Assembly (NCBI GenBank): GCA_040877625.1
Contig: JBBDNK010000006.1
Span: 93,268 to 157,267, forward strand
Source: Methylonatrum sp040877625
GTDB lineage: Bacteria; Pseudomonadota; Gammaproteobacteria; Nitrococcales; Aquisalimonadaceae
DNA: 64,000 bases
Direction: 5' to 3'
Shown here: positions 20,053-28,012 of the stretch, in pieces
Layout: each line of letters begins with the position of its first letter
Numbering within the stretch: the stretch's first letter is position 1
Made by a program: the position numbers and the translations under genes
The notes under the pieces: model-generated
Database searches by the model: none
Told to the model about the DNA's origin: nothing
The model's input: the letters and a program-made list of their open reading frames with translations, nothing else

Positions 20053-20805
20053 TCACACTGCGGTCAGCCCGCCGTCGAGCACGATGGTCTGGCCGGTTAC
20101 GAAGTTCGCTTCCGGGCTGACCAGGTAGGCAACGGCGCCGGCAACTTCTTCGGCGGTACCAAAGCGCCCGAGCGGGATTCGGCTCACCATGAACTCCCGC
20201 TTGCCGGAGGCCGCCAGCGCTTCTTCGCGCGAGGGGGTCGAGATGGTCGCGGGAGCGACGGCATTGACTCTGATGTCGTACTCGGCCCATTCGATCGCCA
20301 GCATGCGCGACATATGGATCAGGCCTGCCTTGGTAATGCCGTAGGTGGATCGGTCCTTCAGCGCAACCAGGCCGTGCGTTGAACTGATGTTGACGATGCG
20401 CCCCGGCTGCTTGATCTCCCGCAGGTGCCGAGCCATTGCCTGGCACATGAAGAACGTACCGCGAAGATTGACATCCACAACGGCATTCCACTCGTCCTCC
20501 GTCACCTCCAGAGCCGGTTTGTGGAGCGGAATGGCGGCGTTGTTGACGAGCACGTTGATCGGCCCTGCCTGTTCCAGCGCGTTAGCGAAAACATTTCGGA
20601 CCGCGCCGACATCAGCAAGGTCAAACCCCAGGCAGACGCAACGCGCGCCGTGTTGAGCGACTTCCTTCTCGGTGTCCCGCAGTTCATCACGGTCAAGTGC
20701 CGCCAGAACCAGGTCATGGCCGCGCGTGGCGAGGGTCGTGGCAATTGCCCTGCCGATTCCGACTGATGCCCCTGTGACAAGGGCGACGGGGCGCTCGTTA
20801 CTCAT
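20053..20805 (-). CDS. Short-chain dehydrogenase/reductase (SDR)
   Basis: 250-residue classical SDR oxidoreductase. It has the cofactor loop TGASVGIGRA, the NNAA motif (LVNNAAIPL), the catalytic Ser in NISSTHG, YGITK (Tyr-x-x-x-Lys) and the C-terminal SPEANFVTGQTIVLDGG typical of FabG-like members. It probably oxidises or reduces a hydroxyl/keto group of the imported compound with NAD(P). The start at 20805 has AAGGAG upstream; a GTG at 20811 is in frame. It lies between the cupin and TAXI genes in the same leftward unit. Confidence 0.92.
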   Translation of the reverse strand: MSNERPVALVTGASVGIGRAIATTLATRGHDLVLAALDRDELRDTEKEVAQHGARCVCLGFDLADVGAVRNVFANALEQAGPINVLVNNAAIPLHKPALEVTEDEWNAVVDVNLRGTFFMCQAMARHLREIKQPGRIVNISSTHGLVALKDRSTYGITKAGLIHMSRMLAIEWAEYDIRVNAVAPATISTPSREEALAASGKREFMVSRIPLGRFGTAEEVAGAVAYLVSPEANFVTGQTIVLDGGLTAV

Positions 20806-20844
20806 CGGCACTCCTTCACGAAGACCTGCGGGGTGGTGTCGACA

Positions 20845-21363
20845 TCAGGCCTGGCTGAATCGTGTTACGACGTTGCCTTCGGCATCCTTGTCGAGCCATT
20901 CCGCCTTTGGCTGATCGCCGGCCTGGATTGCCATGAGCAATCCCTCCTCGGCGCCTTCCTCGGGTGTGAGATTGATAAAGCGCCGTGGAACAAAGGGTGG
21001 GACGGAGCAGACATCGAGCGGATCCAGGTCGATCGAATGTTCCTGATCGGCACCCCAGATGACCCGCCAGTTACCTTTGATAGCGATGAACGTTTCATTG
21101 GTGTCGTGATTGTGAAGGATCGGCCCATTGCCGGGCTTTGCCTTGACGTACGAGAGAGTAAACCCTTCGTTGATCGGTATTGCCGACAGGGGATCCTTGC
21201 CGCCGTCCACAACAAGTCCGGTGCCGATGACGAGAAGGTTCTTTCGTTCATGGCCCGGCAGCTGACTGTCGGGGTAGCGGTCCGCTGGATATTGAAGCTT
21301 CTCGTAGCGGGCGACGCGCTGCAGCATTTCTTCATTGGAAAGTTTCTTGATCGGGATCTGCAT
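20845..21363 (-). CDS. Cupin-domain protein
   Basis: 172-residue single-domain cupin. PGNGPILHNHDTNETFIAIKG fits motif 1, with two His and a Glu as probable metal ligands. FVPRRFINLTPEEG is the motif 2 region, in which the usual His is not obvious. The function is unknown; a ring-cleavage or isomerase role would fit the neighbouring FAH and SDR genes but is inference. The ATG at 21363 has GAGAG upstream. First gene of the leftward unit cupin-SDR-TAXI-TRAP-GlcG-M20, with a promoter and operator 125-155 bp upstream. Confidence 0.82.
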   Translation of the reverse strand: MQIPIKKLSNEEMLQRVARYEKLQYPADRYPDSQLPGHERKNLLVIGTGLVVDGGKDPLSAIPINEGFTLSYVKAKPGNGPILHNHDTNETFIAIKGNWRVIWGADQEHSIDLDPLDVCSVPPFVPRRFINLTPEEGAEEGLLMAIQAGDQPKAEWLDKDAEGNVVTRFSQA

Positions 21364-21487
21364 CTTATTTCTCTCTTCAAGGCCCGTGTGCGAACGTCCG
21401 ATTGGCCGGGCATTTAACAATACGAGGGGCTGGGAAAAGTGATAAACCAATCACTTGCGATCTATCGCCGCTCAATTACGAATCAAA

Positions 21488-21519
21488 ATATATCGTATAT
21501 GATATGCCATGCTTGTCAA
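21488..21519 (-). promoter_or_regulatory. Promoter of cupin operon with GntR operator over -10
   Basis: On the minus strand TTGACA (21514-21519) is followed by a 16-base spacer and TACGAT (21492-21497). An 18-base palindrome-like site, ATATCATATACGATATAT read leftward (21488-21505), covers the -10 box. The same site recurs at 22600-22617 over the other leftward promoter, which argues for one repressor controlling both. The natural candidate is the GntR regulator encoded at 22836. Confidence 0.65.
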
Positions 21520-21541
21520 CATAGTCGCCGCCGGCGCTCGG

Positions 21542-22504
21542 TCAGGCCTGGAGCAGGAAAAGCCTGGCCTCATCGAAAAGCTGGGACCTGTTCCTTTCCA
21601 GCATCAGCATGTGAGTGCCTCTTCCTACGCAGACCAGCCGTTTCTCGGTTGCTTCGGTAAGCTGCTCGAAAACCGCGGTGGACATGGATAGCGGCGTGTC
21701 GCGATCCCATTCGCCCACGATCACCAAGGTTGGCGATGTGATCGTGGACGGGTCATAGAGTGGGCGGCCGCTCGCCCAGTAGCTGGCGCTGTCTTTCAGC
21801 ACCCCGTTTGGTGCCAGGGTTACAAGGCTGTCCGTTTCCGCTGAGCGGTGCAGGAAGTTCATTGCGACCCAGGCTTCACGCCATGCGACGGGGACCAGGT
21901 GTTCCTGTTCGGCCTCTGGAATGGCACCCAGCCATCGATCAAGACCGTCGGCGATGGTGACCTGGCGATACGCACCAAGGCGCCCCCCGTTAGCGGCGGG
22001 TGGTGGGTTGCGTAGCCATTGCGGCGCATGCAGCACAAGCCTGGCAACCTTCGCGGCATGCCGGGACGCGTACACCGCCGCGATGGTTGAACCCCAGGAC
22101 CAGCCGATCAGGCACACCTGGTCGATATCCCGGGCGTCGCAGATGGCGTCGACAACACTTTCGATATCGGCGACCGCCTCACGGGTGGTCAGCAAAGGTT
22201 CACCATCCTGCGGGGGTTTGTTCATTGCGGGCAGCAGACCTGATTTGCCGTAGCCGGCAAGGTCGACGGTATGCACATCAAAACCGGCTTCGGCCAGGTC
22301 ATCCATCCACGACGGCTGGCCGTCCGGCGCCAGATCGAAGGTCGCGTGTGCGGGATAGGTCGCTCCGTGAATCAGGAGCAACGTCCGTGCGGGGCCGAAG
22401 GCCTCCAGATCGGCGCGTTTTTTTCTGCGGACATAGAGTTGATGACCGCTTTCCTTGGCAATTACCATTCGTTCACTCTGGACAATCGGAGTCTGGGAAT
22501 TCAC
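21542..22504 (-). CDS. Alpha/beta-fold hydrolase
   Basis: About 320-residue serine hydrolase. LLLIHGATYP is the oxyanion-hole HG motif, CLIGWSWGSTIAAVYAS contains the nucleophile Ser (GWSWGS), LVIVGEWDRDTPLS carries the acidic residue, and RGTHMLMLERNR holds the catalytic His. The family includes esterases and C-C bond hydrolases of meta-cleavage pathways. The open frame extends far upstream, but a GTG at 22504 (after GGGAG) places the start downstream of the promoter/operator at 22600-22630. ATG 22469 is an alternative. It is probably monocistronic, as the cupin operon promoter lies just downstream of its end. Confidence 0.85.
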   Translation of the reverse strand: MNSQTPIVQSERMVIAKESGHQLYVRRKKRADLEAFGPARTLLLIHGATYPAHATFDLAPDGQPSWMDDLAEAGFDVHTVDLAGYGKSGLLPAMNKPPQDGEPLLTTREAVADIESVVDAICDARDIDQVCLIGWSWGSTIAAVYASRHAAKVARLVLHAPQWLRNPPPAANGGRLGAYRQVTIADGLDRWLGAIPEAEQEHLVPVAWREAWVAMNFLHRSAETDSLVTLAPNGVLKDSASYWASGRPLYDPSTITSPTLVIVGEWDRDTPLSMSTAVFEQLTEATEKRLVCVGRGTHMLMLERNRSQLFDEARLFLLQA

Positions 22505-22599
22505 GTCAGTTCTGCTCCCTGGTGTTGAAGGCTGGTGCAGCAAGCGGCTTTGCGTCTCAGGCTCGCGCGACAAGTTGACAGGTTCTGTATTGCTGTGAG

Positions 22600-22630
22600 A
22601 TATCATATATGACATATGACTCAACGCCAA
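22600..22630 (-). promoter_or_regulatory. Promoter of hydrolase gene with GntR operator over -10
   Basis: On the minus strand TTGGCG (22625-22630), a 17-base spacer and TATGAT (22602-22607). The 18-base site ATATCATATATGACATAT (22600-22617) covers the -10. It matches the site at 21488-21505 read leftward in 16 of 18 positions. The idealised half-sites form the palindrome ATATCATATATGATAT. The rest of the 331-bp divergent gap up to 22835 shows no gene. Confidence 0.65.
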
Positions 22631-22835
22631 AATCACAAATGGATCTCGTGGCATGGGCTGTATCAGAGCGTGATTCAGTCGGGCGGAGCCTCCGTTCAGC
22701 GCGTGGTCATCCGGGGATGCTGATTCTGGACGCAACGTGAATGGAGTAGAATAAGGACTGTTGAATCTCGTTTGTGCAGGTGGTCGCGCGCAGGCGAGCA
22801 ATCATGGATCGTGATTTTTAACGCATGGTGGTGTC

Positions 22836-23495
22836 TTGCAAGCCTATAAAAGCCTGACGCAGATTGTCGTCGAACAGTTGCGCGAGCGTATTTTTTCCGG
22901 TGGGGCGCAGCCGGGAACCCGTCTTAGTATTGTTGATCTCGCCAAGGAATTTAAAATCAGTGCCTTGCCGGTTCGCGAAGCGCTTCGGAACCTGGAGGCT
23001 GAGGGGCTGGTGGAGTTCTTTCCGAACAAGGGCGTTGTGGTTAAGGCACTATCCGCGGCCGAAGTTCGGGAAATATTCCTGATTCGTGGCCCCCTCGAGG
23101 AAACCGCTGCCACGGCGGCGGTCGTCAATTGGGATTCCGAAGAGAAAATCGCATTGCTGGAATCCATTCTCAAACAGATGGATCAGACGGCCGACAAGGA
23201 CGTCTGGAACCGCCTGCATGGCCAGTTCCACCAGGAAATATATGCTTTGAGCAATTATCCGAAAGTCATGCAGCTGGCGGGCTTGTTCCGGGGGCAGATG
23301 AGAATTTACACCCGTCTTTACCTGGATACCGTCCATCAAAGGATGCAGGCCCAGGCCGAACACCACGAAATGGTGGCATGTCTCAAGGAGCGGGACGTGG
23401 AGAGGATCAGAGACGTCGTCAACCGTCACCTGGAGCGCCCGGCCCAGATCGTCCTTTCAGCACTGGAAGGCAAGAACGCAGCGCAATTGCGATAA
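22836..23495 (+). CDS. GntR-family (FadR/FCD) transcriptional regulator
   Basis: 219-residue ligand-responsive repressor. The N-terminal winged helix has LREARIFSGGAQPGTRLS-like sequence (here LRERIFSGGAQPGTRLS) and FKISALPVREALRNLEAEGLVEFFPNKG. The C-terminal FCD helical domain has the metal/ligand residues LHGQFHQEIY and a final EHHEMVACL...VNRHLE, where His residues ligate a metal. The only in-frame start is TTG at 22836, since a stop lies at 22812 and the ribosome-binding site is weak, implying low expression. It is divergent from the hydrolase and followed 20 bp later by the FAH gene. It probably represses the two leftward promoters. Confidence 0.9.
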   Translation: MQAYKSLTQIVVEQLRERIFSGGAQPGTRLSIVDLAKEFKISALPVREALRNLEAEGLVEFFPNKGVVVKALSAAEVREIFLIRGPLEETAATAAVVNWDSEEKIALLESILKQMDQTADKDVWNRLHGQFHQEIYALSNYPKVMQLAGLFRGQMRIYTRLYLDTVHQRMQAQAEHHEMVACLKERDVERIRDVVNRHLERPAQIVLSALEGKNAAQLR

Positions 23496-23515
23496 ACAGC
23501 GACCGAGGTAACCGA

Positions 23516-24304
23516 ATGCGCTGGATCAGATATTCACAGAGCCAACAGGTGTCGTACGGAATCCTGGAGGATGATCGAATTCTGGAGGTTTCGGGAGATC
23601 CGTTCCGAGGTTATTCGCGCACCGGCAACGTGCATGAACTCGATACGGTAAGGATTGAGGTGCCCGTCATTCCCCCCACCTTTTATTGTGTGGGGCTCAA
23701 TTACACTGCTCACATCATGGAGCAGGCGCGGATGCGCGGTGAGTCTCCGGTGCTGCCCGAAAAACCCGACGTTGGTTACCGGGCGGTAAATGCGCTGATT
23801 GCGCATGGCGACAAGGTGGTCATTCCGCACGATGCAACTGAAAAAGTACAGTATGAGGGCGAGCTTGTTGTCGTAATCGGCAAGCAGGCCAGGCATTTGA
23901 GCGAAAAGGATGCGTTGTCCTGCGTGCTCGGTTACACAATCGGCAATGACGTCTCCGAGCGGACCTGGCAGAAATCGGACCGGACGCTGTGGCGCGCAAA
24001 GAATGCCGACACGTTCAAGCCGATGGGGCCATGGATCGAGACGGATGTTGACCTTGACAGCCTGGAGACGATCGTCAGGGTGAATGGGGCCACGACCACA
24101 CGGTTTAGAACCAGCGAGATGCTGTTCGGCGTGGCCAGCTACATAAGTGCCATTACGCGTTATATCACCCTGTATCCTGGCGATGTCATCTGGATGGGGA
24201 CGGAAGGCGCATCGCCTGACATCAAGCCGGGTGATGAGGTCGAGATCGAGATCTCCGGCGTGGGTTCGCTTCGTAACCGGTTTGTAGGTGAATCTTCGCA
24301 TTAA
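23516..24304 (+). CDS. Fumarylacetoacetate hydrolase (FAH) family protein
   Basis: 262-residue FAH-fold enzyme. It shows YCVGLNYTAHIMEQ, the catalytic/metal-binding core KVQYEGELVVVIGKQAR (Glu-x-Glu type), LGYTIGNDVSERTWQ and the C-terminal PGDVIWMGTEGASPDIKPGDEVEIEI. Family members hydrolyse acylpyruvates or hydrate/decarboxylate meta-cleavage products. The exact reaction cannot be read from sequence. The ATG at 23516 has GAGGTAACC upstream. It is co-directional with and 20 bp after the GntR gene, so the two are probably co-transcribed. Confidence 0.9.
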   Translation: MRWIRYSQSQQVSYGILEDDRILEVSGDPFRGYSRTGNVHELDTVRIEVPVIPPTFYCVGLNYTAHIMEQARMRGESPVLPEKPDVGYRAVNALIAHGDKVVIPHDATEKVQYEGELVVVIGKQARHLSEKDALSCVLGYTIGNDVSERTWQKSDRTLWRAKNADTFKPMGPWIETDVDLDSLETIVRVNGATTTRFRTSEMLFGVASYISAITRYITLYPGDVIWMGTEGASPDIKPGDEVEIEISGVGSLRNRFVGESSH

Positions 24305-24532
24305 GTTAAAGTGTCTGCCGTGCGATTCTCAGGCGGATGAATCAGATTCCGGTTCAAGGCCGAGGTCTCTTGACGAAGGAAAGATAGTGCGCTCTTATGG
24401 GGGCTGGTGCATTTCGCACCGCAGGAGCCGCCTGTGGTGGATCCCCTCAAGTTTTCACGCACGGCGCCTACATCCGCCGATTACTCGGCGGGCGAAGGCA
24501 ACGCCGAGTATATAGGTGGCCGAGGTGCTTGC

Positions 24533-26695
24533 GTGACGGAGCGCCAACACAAAATTACTGCTCCCGTCGGCACCAACGATCATCGCTATCAAATATCCTC
24601 TGAAGGACTGCTGCAGGCGGTGTTTCTTGCCGGAGACAATCCGGTGCTGCTCGTTGAAATACGCACCAGGAAAATCCTTGCCTGTAACGCGGCGATCGAG
24701 CGCGTATTCGGCTATCGACCCAGCGAGTTGATCGGTTGCGAGACCGAAGTTCTGCACGTCGATAAACAGTCCTATCAGGCCTTCGGGGAGGAAAGCGACC
24801 GGGTGCTCTACCAGGGCTCCGGTAGTTACCACAGTCACTACTGGATGCGTCGTCGTGACGGCGCGAGGTTTCCCTCCGAGCATCTGGTCCAGCTCATTTA
24901 CGACGATGACGGCGAGCCCTATGCCTCCATCAGCATCGTCCGCGATGTTACCGAGACTGGTGATGCGCCTGACATTGGCAAGGCGCATGATGCCCAGGAA
25001 ACCGGCTTTCGGGCATTGGCGAAGTCGCTCCCGGGGTTTGTCTATCAGAGAGTCAGAACGCCCGACGGAACAGACCGTTACACGTTTCTTGCCGGCGGTC
25101 TGTTCCAGCGCTACGGACTTGATCCTGACGTGCTTCGAGCCGACCCGAGTGCTTTTTTCAGGGGTGTCCTTGAGCCCGAGCGGCATGAACTTGAGGATGA
25201 GATCGGAAGATCGCACTGCCTGCTCACCCCGATCGACATGGAAGTGCGTTTTCGCGTCCCCGACGGACCTGTAATCTGGCTGAAGCTCATGTCGCAGCCG
25301 CGACGGCTCGATGACGGCTCGGTGGCGTGGGACGGTTTTGCTCTCGATATCAGTCAGGAGAAGGATTCCGAACAACGCCTGCACCACCTGGCCACCCACG
25401 ATCAGATAACCGGCCTTCCCAATCGATACCAGGTCATGGCCTACCTGGAGCAGATCATTGCCGGGGTGCGCAGGAGAAAGGGTCGCTTCGCGGTGGCCTA
25501 TCTGGATGTACGGGGTATGACCCAGATCAACGAGGCTTACGGGTTCGCGCGCGGCGACCAGTTGCTGCGGTGCATTGGAGAGCGCCTGAACGGCTGTGTT
25601 GGCCCGCGGGATCTGGTCGGCCGAAGTCATAGTGACGGCTTGCTGGTGGTGCTGAGTATCGACGATATCAGCCTCGCCGATGCGTTGCGGCGGCTTCAGT
25701 CCGTCTTCGACCAGCCGTTTCGGCTGGCCGATGACGCCATGATCAGCAGCAGTGTGAAGATCGGCATAGCCCTTTATCCGGAAGACGGTTCCACGGCTGA
25801 AGATCTGCTACAGGCCGCGCATACGGCCAGGGACCATGCCCGGCGTACGCCGGATTGTGAATACGCCTTCTACGCCAGGGAGCTGGGTGCGCAGATGCGC
25901 GTTCGCGTCCATGAGGAGCAGGCGCTGCGCGATGCGATCGAGGCGGGCGAGCTGGTTCCCTATTTCCAGCCGCAGCGCTCTCTTGCCGATCGGTCGCTTG
26001 TCGGCCTGGAGGCGCTTGTCCGCTGGGAAAAGCCTGATGGCCAACTGGTGGCGCCGGACGCGTTCATTCCGCTGGCGGAAGAGACCGGGCTGATACTGGC
26101 TCTGGACCTTCTGGTGTTGAGAAAGGTTGCGGCCCAGATCAAGGCGTGGCTTGCCGACGGCCTGTCTGTGCCGGTGGTCTCGGTCAACTGTTCGGCACAC
26201 CAGTTTCGCAGTTCAGCGTTTGAGGAGGCGTACCGGCGGGAGGTGATTTCCGCCGGACTCGATCCCGGAATCGTGGGCATCGAGATTACCGAAACCAGCC
26301 TCGGCAGCGATTTTGCCGCGGCCAACCGCATCATGAACAGCCTGGTGGAACTGGGCGTGCGATTTTCGATCGACGACTTCGGTACCGGCTTCTCCTCCCT
26401 CGGCTCCCTCGCGCAATTGCCGTTCCACACGCTGAAGATCGACCGTAGTTTCGTCTCGGCGATAGGAACCGATGGCCGTCAGCGAGCCATTACCGAATCC
26501 CTGATTCGCATGAGCGACGCGCTTGGATTGTTCGTCATTGCCGAAGGTGTTGAGACCAGTGCTCAGGAAACCCGGCTCAGACGCCTGGGCTGTGACGCAG
26601 CCCAGGGCTTTCTCTATTCGCCCGCGGTGCCTGCGGCCGATGTGCGGGGATGGCTGAGAACGGTAGCCGGGTTCCAGGATGTCGCGGTGGAATAA
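24533..26695 (+). CDS. PAS-(degenerate GGDEF)-EAL protein, probable c-di-GMP phosphodiesterase
   Basis: About 720 residues. PAS 1 has LVEIRTRKILACNAAIERVFGYRPSEL-type sequence, and a second PAS-like domain follows (GFVYQRV...FALDISQEKDSE). In the GGDEF domain the signature is replaced by SHSDGLL near residue 366, so cyclase activity is unlikely. The EAL domain is intact: LEALVRW near 492, GIEITETSLG, FSIDDFGTGFSSLGSL and TLKIDRSFV. The GTG start at 24533 has GAGGTG seven bases upstream; the frame is open to GTG 24407. It stands alone between the FAH gene and the convergent YedE-like genes. Confidence 0.85.
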   Translation: MTERQHKITAPVGTNDHRYQISSEGLLQAVFLAGDNPVLLVEIRTRKILACNAAIERVFGYRPSELIGCETEVLHVDKQSYQAFGEESDRVLYQGSGSYHSHYWMRRRDGARFPSEHLVQLIYDDDGEPYASISIVRDVTETGDAPDIGKAHDAQETGFRALAKSLPGFVYQRVRTPDGTDRYTFLAGGLFQRYGLDPDVLRADPSAFFRGVLEPERHELEDEIGRSHCLLTPIDMEVRFRVPDGPVIWLKLMSQPRRLDDGSVAWDGFALDISQEKDSEQRLHHLATHDQITGLPNRYQVMAYLEQIIAGVRRRKGRFAVAYLDVRGMTQINEAYGFARGDQLLRCIGERLNGCVGPRDLVGRSHSDGLLVVLSIDDISLADALRRLQSVFDQPFRLADDAMISSSVKIGIALYPEDGSTAEDLLQAAHTARDHARRTPDCEYAFYARELGAQMRVRVHEEQALRDAIEAGELVPYFQPQRSLADRSLVGLEALVRWEKPDGQLVAPDAFIPLAEETGLILALDLLVLRKVAAQIKAWLADGLSVPVVSVNCSAHQFRSSAFEEAYRREVISAGLDPGIVGIEITETSLGSDFAAANRIMNSLVELGVRFSIDDFGTGFSSLGSLAQLPFHTLKIDRSFVSAIGTDGRQRAITESLIRMSDALGLFVIAEGVETSAQETRLRRLGCDAAQGFLYSPAVPAADVRGWLRTVAGFQDVAVE

Positions 26696-26708
26696 CGCTG
26701 CCGCCACC

Positions 26709-27152
26709 TTATACCTTCCGCCGCGACCCCGCGACGCCGCGATGCTCGAATATCTCGAACAAGCCCATGCCGGCGAGCATGGCGGCGACGAACACCACGG
26801 CCTTGATCTCGCCCGCGCCCAGCGCCACAAGCGCAGGCCCGGGACAGAAACCGACCAGGCCCCAGCCGACGCCGAAACCGAGGCTGCCCAGAACCAACCG
26901 GGAATCAAGGCTACGGTTGGTCGGGAGGCGCAGTGGTTCCCCGAGCAGCGAACGATGCCTGCCCCGGATGGCCAGAAAACCGACTGCGCCGGCCACCACC
27001 GCACTGGCCATGACCACTGCAAGCGACGGGTCCCAGGCCCCGAACAGGTCAAGGAAGGCGAGCACCTTGGCCGGGTTGGACAGGCCTGATACCAGCAGGC
27101 CCACGCCGAATAACAGCCCCAGAATAAATGCGGATACCAGACTCTTTTGCAT
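26709..27152 (-). CDS. YeeE/YedE-family membrane protein (DUF6691-like), sulfur-related
   Basis: 147-residue integral membrane protein with four to five hydrophobic segments. It contains GLLFGVGLLVSGLSNPAKVLAFLDLFGAWDPSL-type sequence and GFGVGWGLVGFCPGPALVALG, the characteristic second half of split YedE transporters with the conserved GxCPGP. These proteins are linked to thiosulfate or sulfur-compound movement. GGAGG lies eight bases before the ATG. It follows the other YedE half by 4 bp; together they are equivalent to one full-length YedE. Confidence 0.87.
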   Translation of the reverse strand: MQKSLVSAFILGLLFGVGLLVSGLSNPAKVLAFLDLFGAWDPSLAVVMASAVVAGAVGFLAIRGRHRSLLGEPLRLPTNRSLDSRLVLGSLGFGVGWGLVGFCPGPALVALGAGEIKAVVFVAAMLAGMGLFEIFEHRGVAGSRRKV

Positions 27153-27156
27153 CGAA

Positions 27157-27591
27157 TCAACCTCCAATCAAGTGCCGGATCACGAACACGGTGAGGAAAG
27201 CCGTGCCGGTGAACGCCAGGGTGGCGACAATGGAGCGCGGTGACAGGCGCGCCAGTCCGCACACGCCATGGCCGCTGGTGCAGCCGGAACCATAGCGCGT
27301 GCTAAGCCCGACAATCAGTCCACCGATCACGACCAGGGGATAGCCGGCGTCGACTTGAATGTCTGGCAAGGCGGTGAACATCATCCACGCCGTCGGCGCA
27401 AGCAGGATGCCGGCGACAAATGCCAGACGCCATCCAATATCTCCCCGTACCGGGGCAATCAGGCCGCCGACGATGCCGCTGATGCCGGCGATGCGCCCGT
27501 TCAGCAATATGAACAGCGCCGCCGCCAGACCGATCAGCAGGCCACCCGCGAGGGCCGCCCACGGCGTGAAGGCGTTCCAGTCAATGCTCAT
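27157..27591 (-). CDS. YeeE/YedE-family membrane protein, first half
   Basis: 144-residue membrane protein with four to five hydrophobic segments. The signature STRYGSGCTSGHGVCGLARLS contains the conserved Cys pair of YedE transporters that coordinates the sulfur substrate. The N-terminus has GGLLIGLAAALFILLNGRIAGISGI. The start at 27591 (MSIDWNAFTP) overlaps the upstream regulator gene by 4 bp (ATGA), so the genes are translationally coupled. Probably takes up thiosulfate or a related sulfur species. Confidence 0.88.
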   Translation of the reverse strand: MSIDWNAFTPWAALAGGLLIGLAAALFILLNGRIAGISGIVGGLIAPVRGDIGWRLAFVAGILLAPTAWMMFTALPDIQVDAGYPLVVIGGLIVGLSTRYGSGCTSGHGVCGLARLSPRSIVATLAFTGTAFLTVFVIRHLIGG

Positions 27592-27917
27592 TCGTTGTCT
27601 CCATGTTCGTCGGTGCAATAGAGGCCGTAAAGTGTCTGCAGGACGATGAGGGCGCGCTCGTCGGCTATGCGGTAATACATGTGCCGGCCCTGCCGTCGCG
27701 TCGTCACCAGGTTCTCGCGTCGCAAGACGCCCAGGTGCTGGGAGAGTCCGGGTTGACGTATGTCCAGGCGCTCTTCGAGCTCGCTGACGCAGAGCTCCTG
27801 CTGCGAGAGCTGGCACAGCAGCAGAAGCCTGTCTTCATGCGCCAGCGAGCGCAGCAGGGCGGTCGCGGCGCCCGCGGCAGCTCTCATCTGATCAATATCC
27901 AGTTGCTCTGCATTCAT
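27588..27917 (-). CDS. ArsR-family regulator, BigR/SqrR-like persulfide sensor
   Basis: 109-residue winged-helix repressor. The helix-turn-helix is in ELEERLDIRQPGLSQHLGVLRRENLV, with the wing at RRQGRHMYYRIAD. Two Cys fit the persulfide-sensing pair of BigR/SqrR/YgaV: one in the alpha-2 region (LLLLCQLSQQELCV) and one near the C-terminus (LYGLYC). A metal-binding ArsR would show different ligands. Context supports this role, with YedE genes downstream and a divergent persulfide-dioxygenase-like gene. It probably represses both directions from the AT-rich operator in between. Confidence 0.85.
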   Translation of the reverse strand: MNAEQLDIDQMRAAAGAATALLRSLAHEDRLLLLCQLSQQELCVSELEERLDIRQPGLSQHLGVLRRENLVTTRRQGRHMYYRIADERALIVLQTLYGLYCTDEHGDNE

Positions 27918-27942
27918 CGTTGTGTAGTAACAGTTAATGGAC

Positions 27943-27970
27943 TTGAAAATATTATATATAGATATATTAT
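27943..27970 (+). promoter_or_regulatory. Promoter and AT-rich dyad between sensor and hydrolase
   Basis: TTGAAA at 27943-27948, a 16-base spacer and TATTAT at 27965-27970 drive the rightward hydrolase. Within the spacer and -10 lies the dyad ATATAT-AG-ATATAT (27954-27967), the likely binding site of the ArsR-type repressor encoded divergently. BigR-type regulators are known to bind AT-rich dyads at such promoters. Confidence 0.5.
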
Positions 27971-28012
27971 GTTCGCAAGCATAATGTTTTTGAGTTGCTA
28001 CGGGAGACCGTC

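Noticed and set aside
20845..21363. DMSP lyase (DddL/Q/W-type cupin), given the AcuI-like reductase elsewhere
   Set aside because: The metal-binding spacing and surrounding sequence do not resemble the DMSP lyase motifs I know, and the reductase lies in a separate operon.
22505..22801. N-terminal extension of the alpha/beta hydrolase upstream to 22801
   Set aside because: It would cross the promoter and operator at 22600-22630, and the extension has no conserved sequence.
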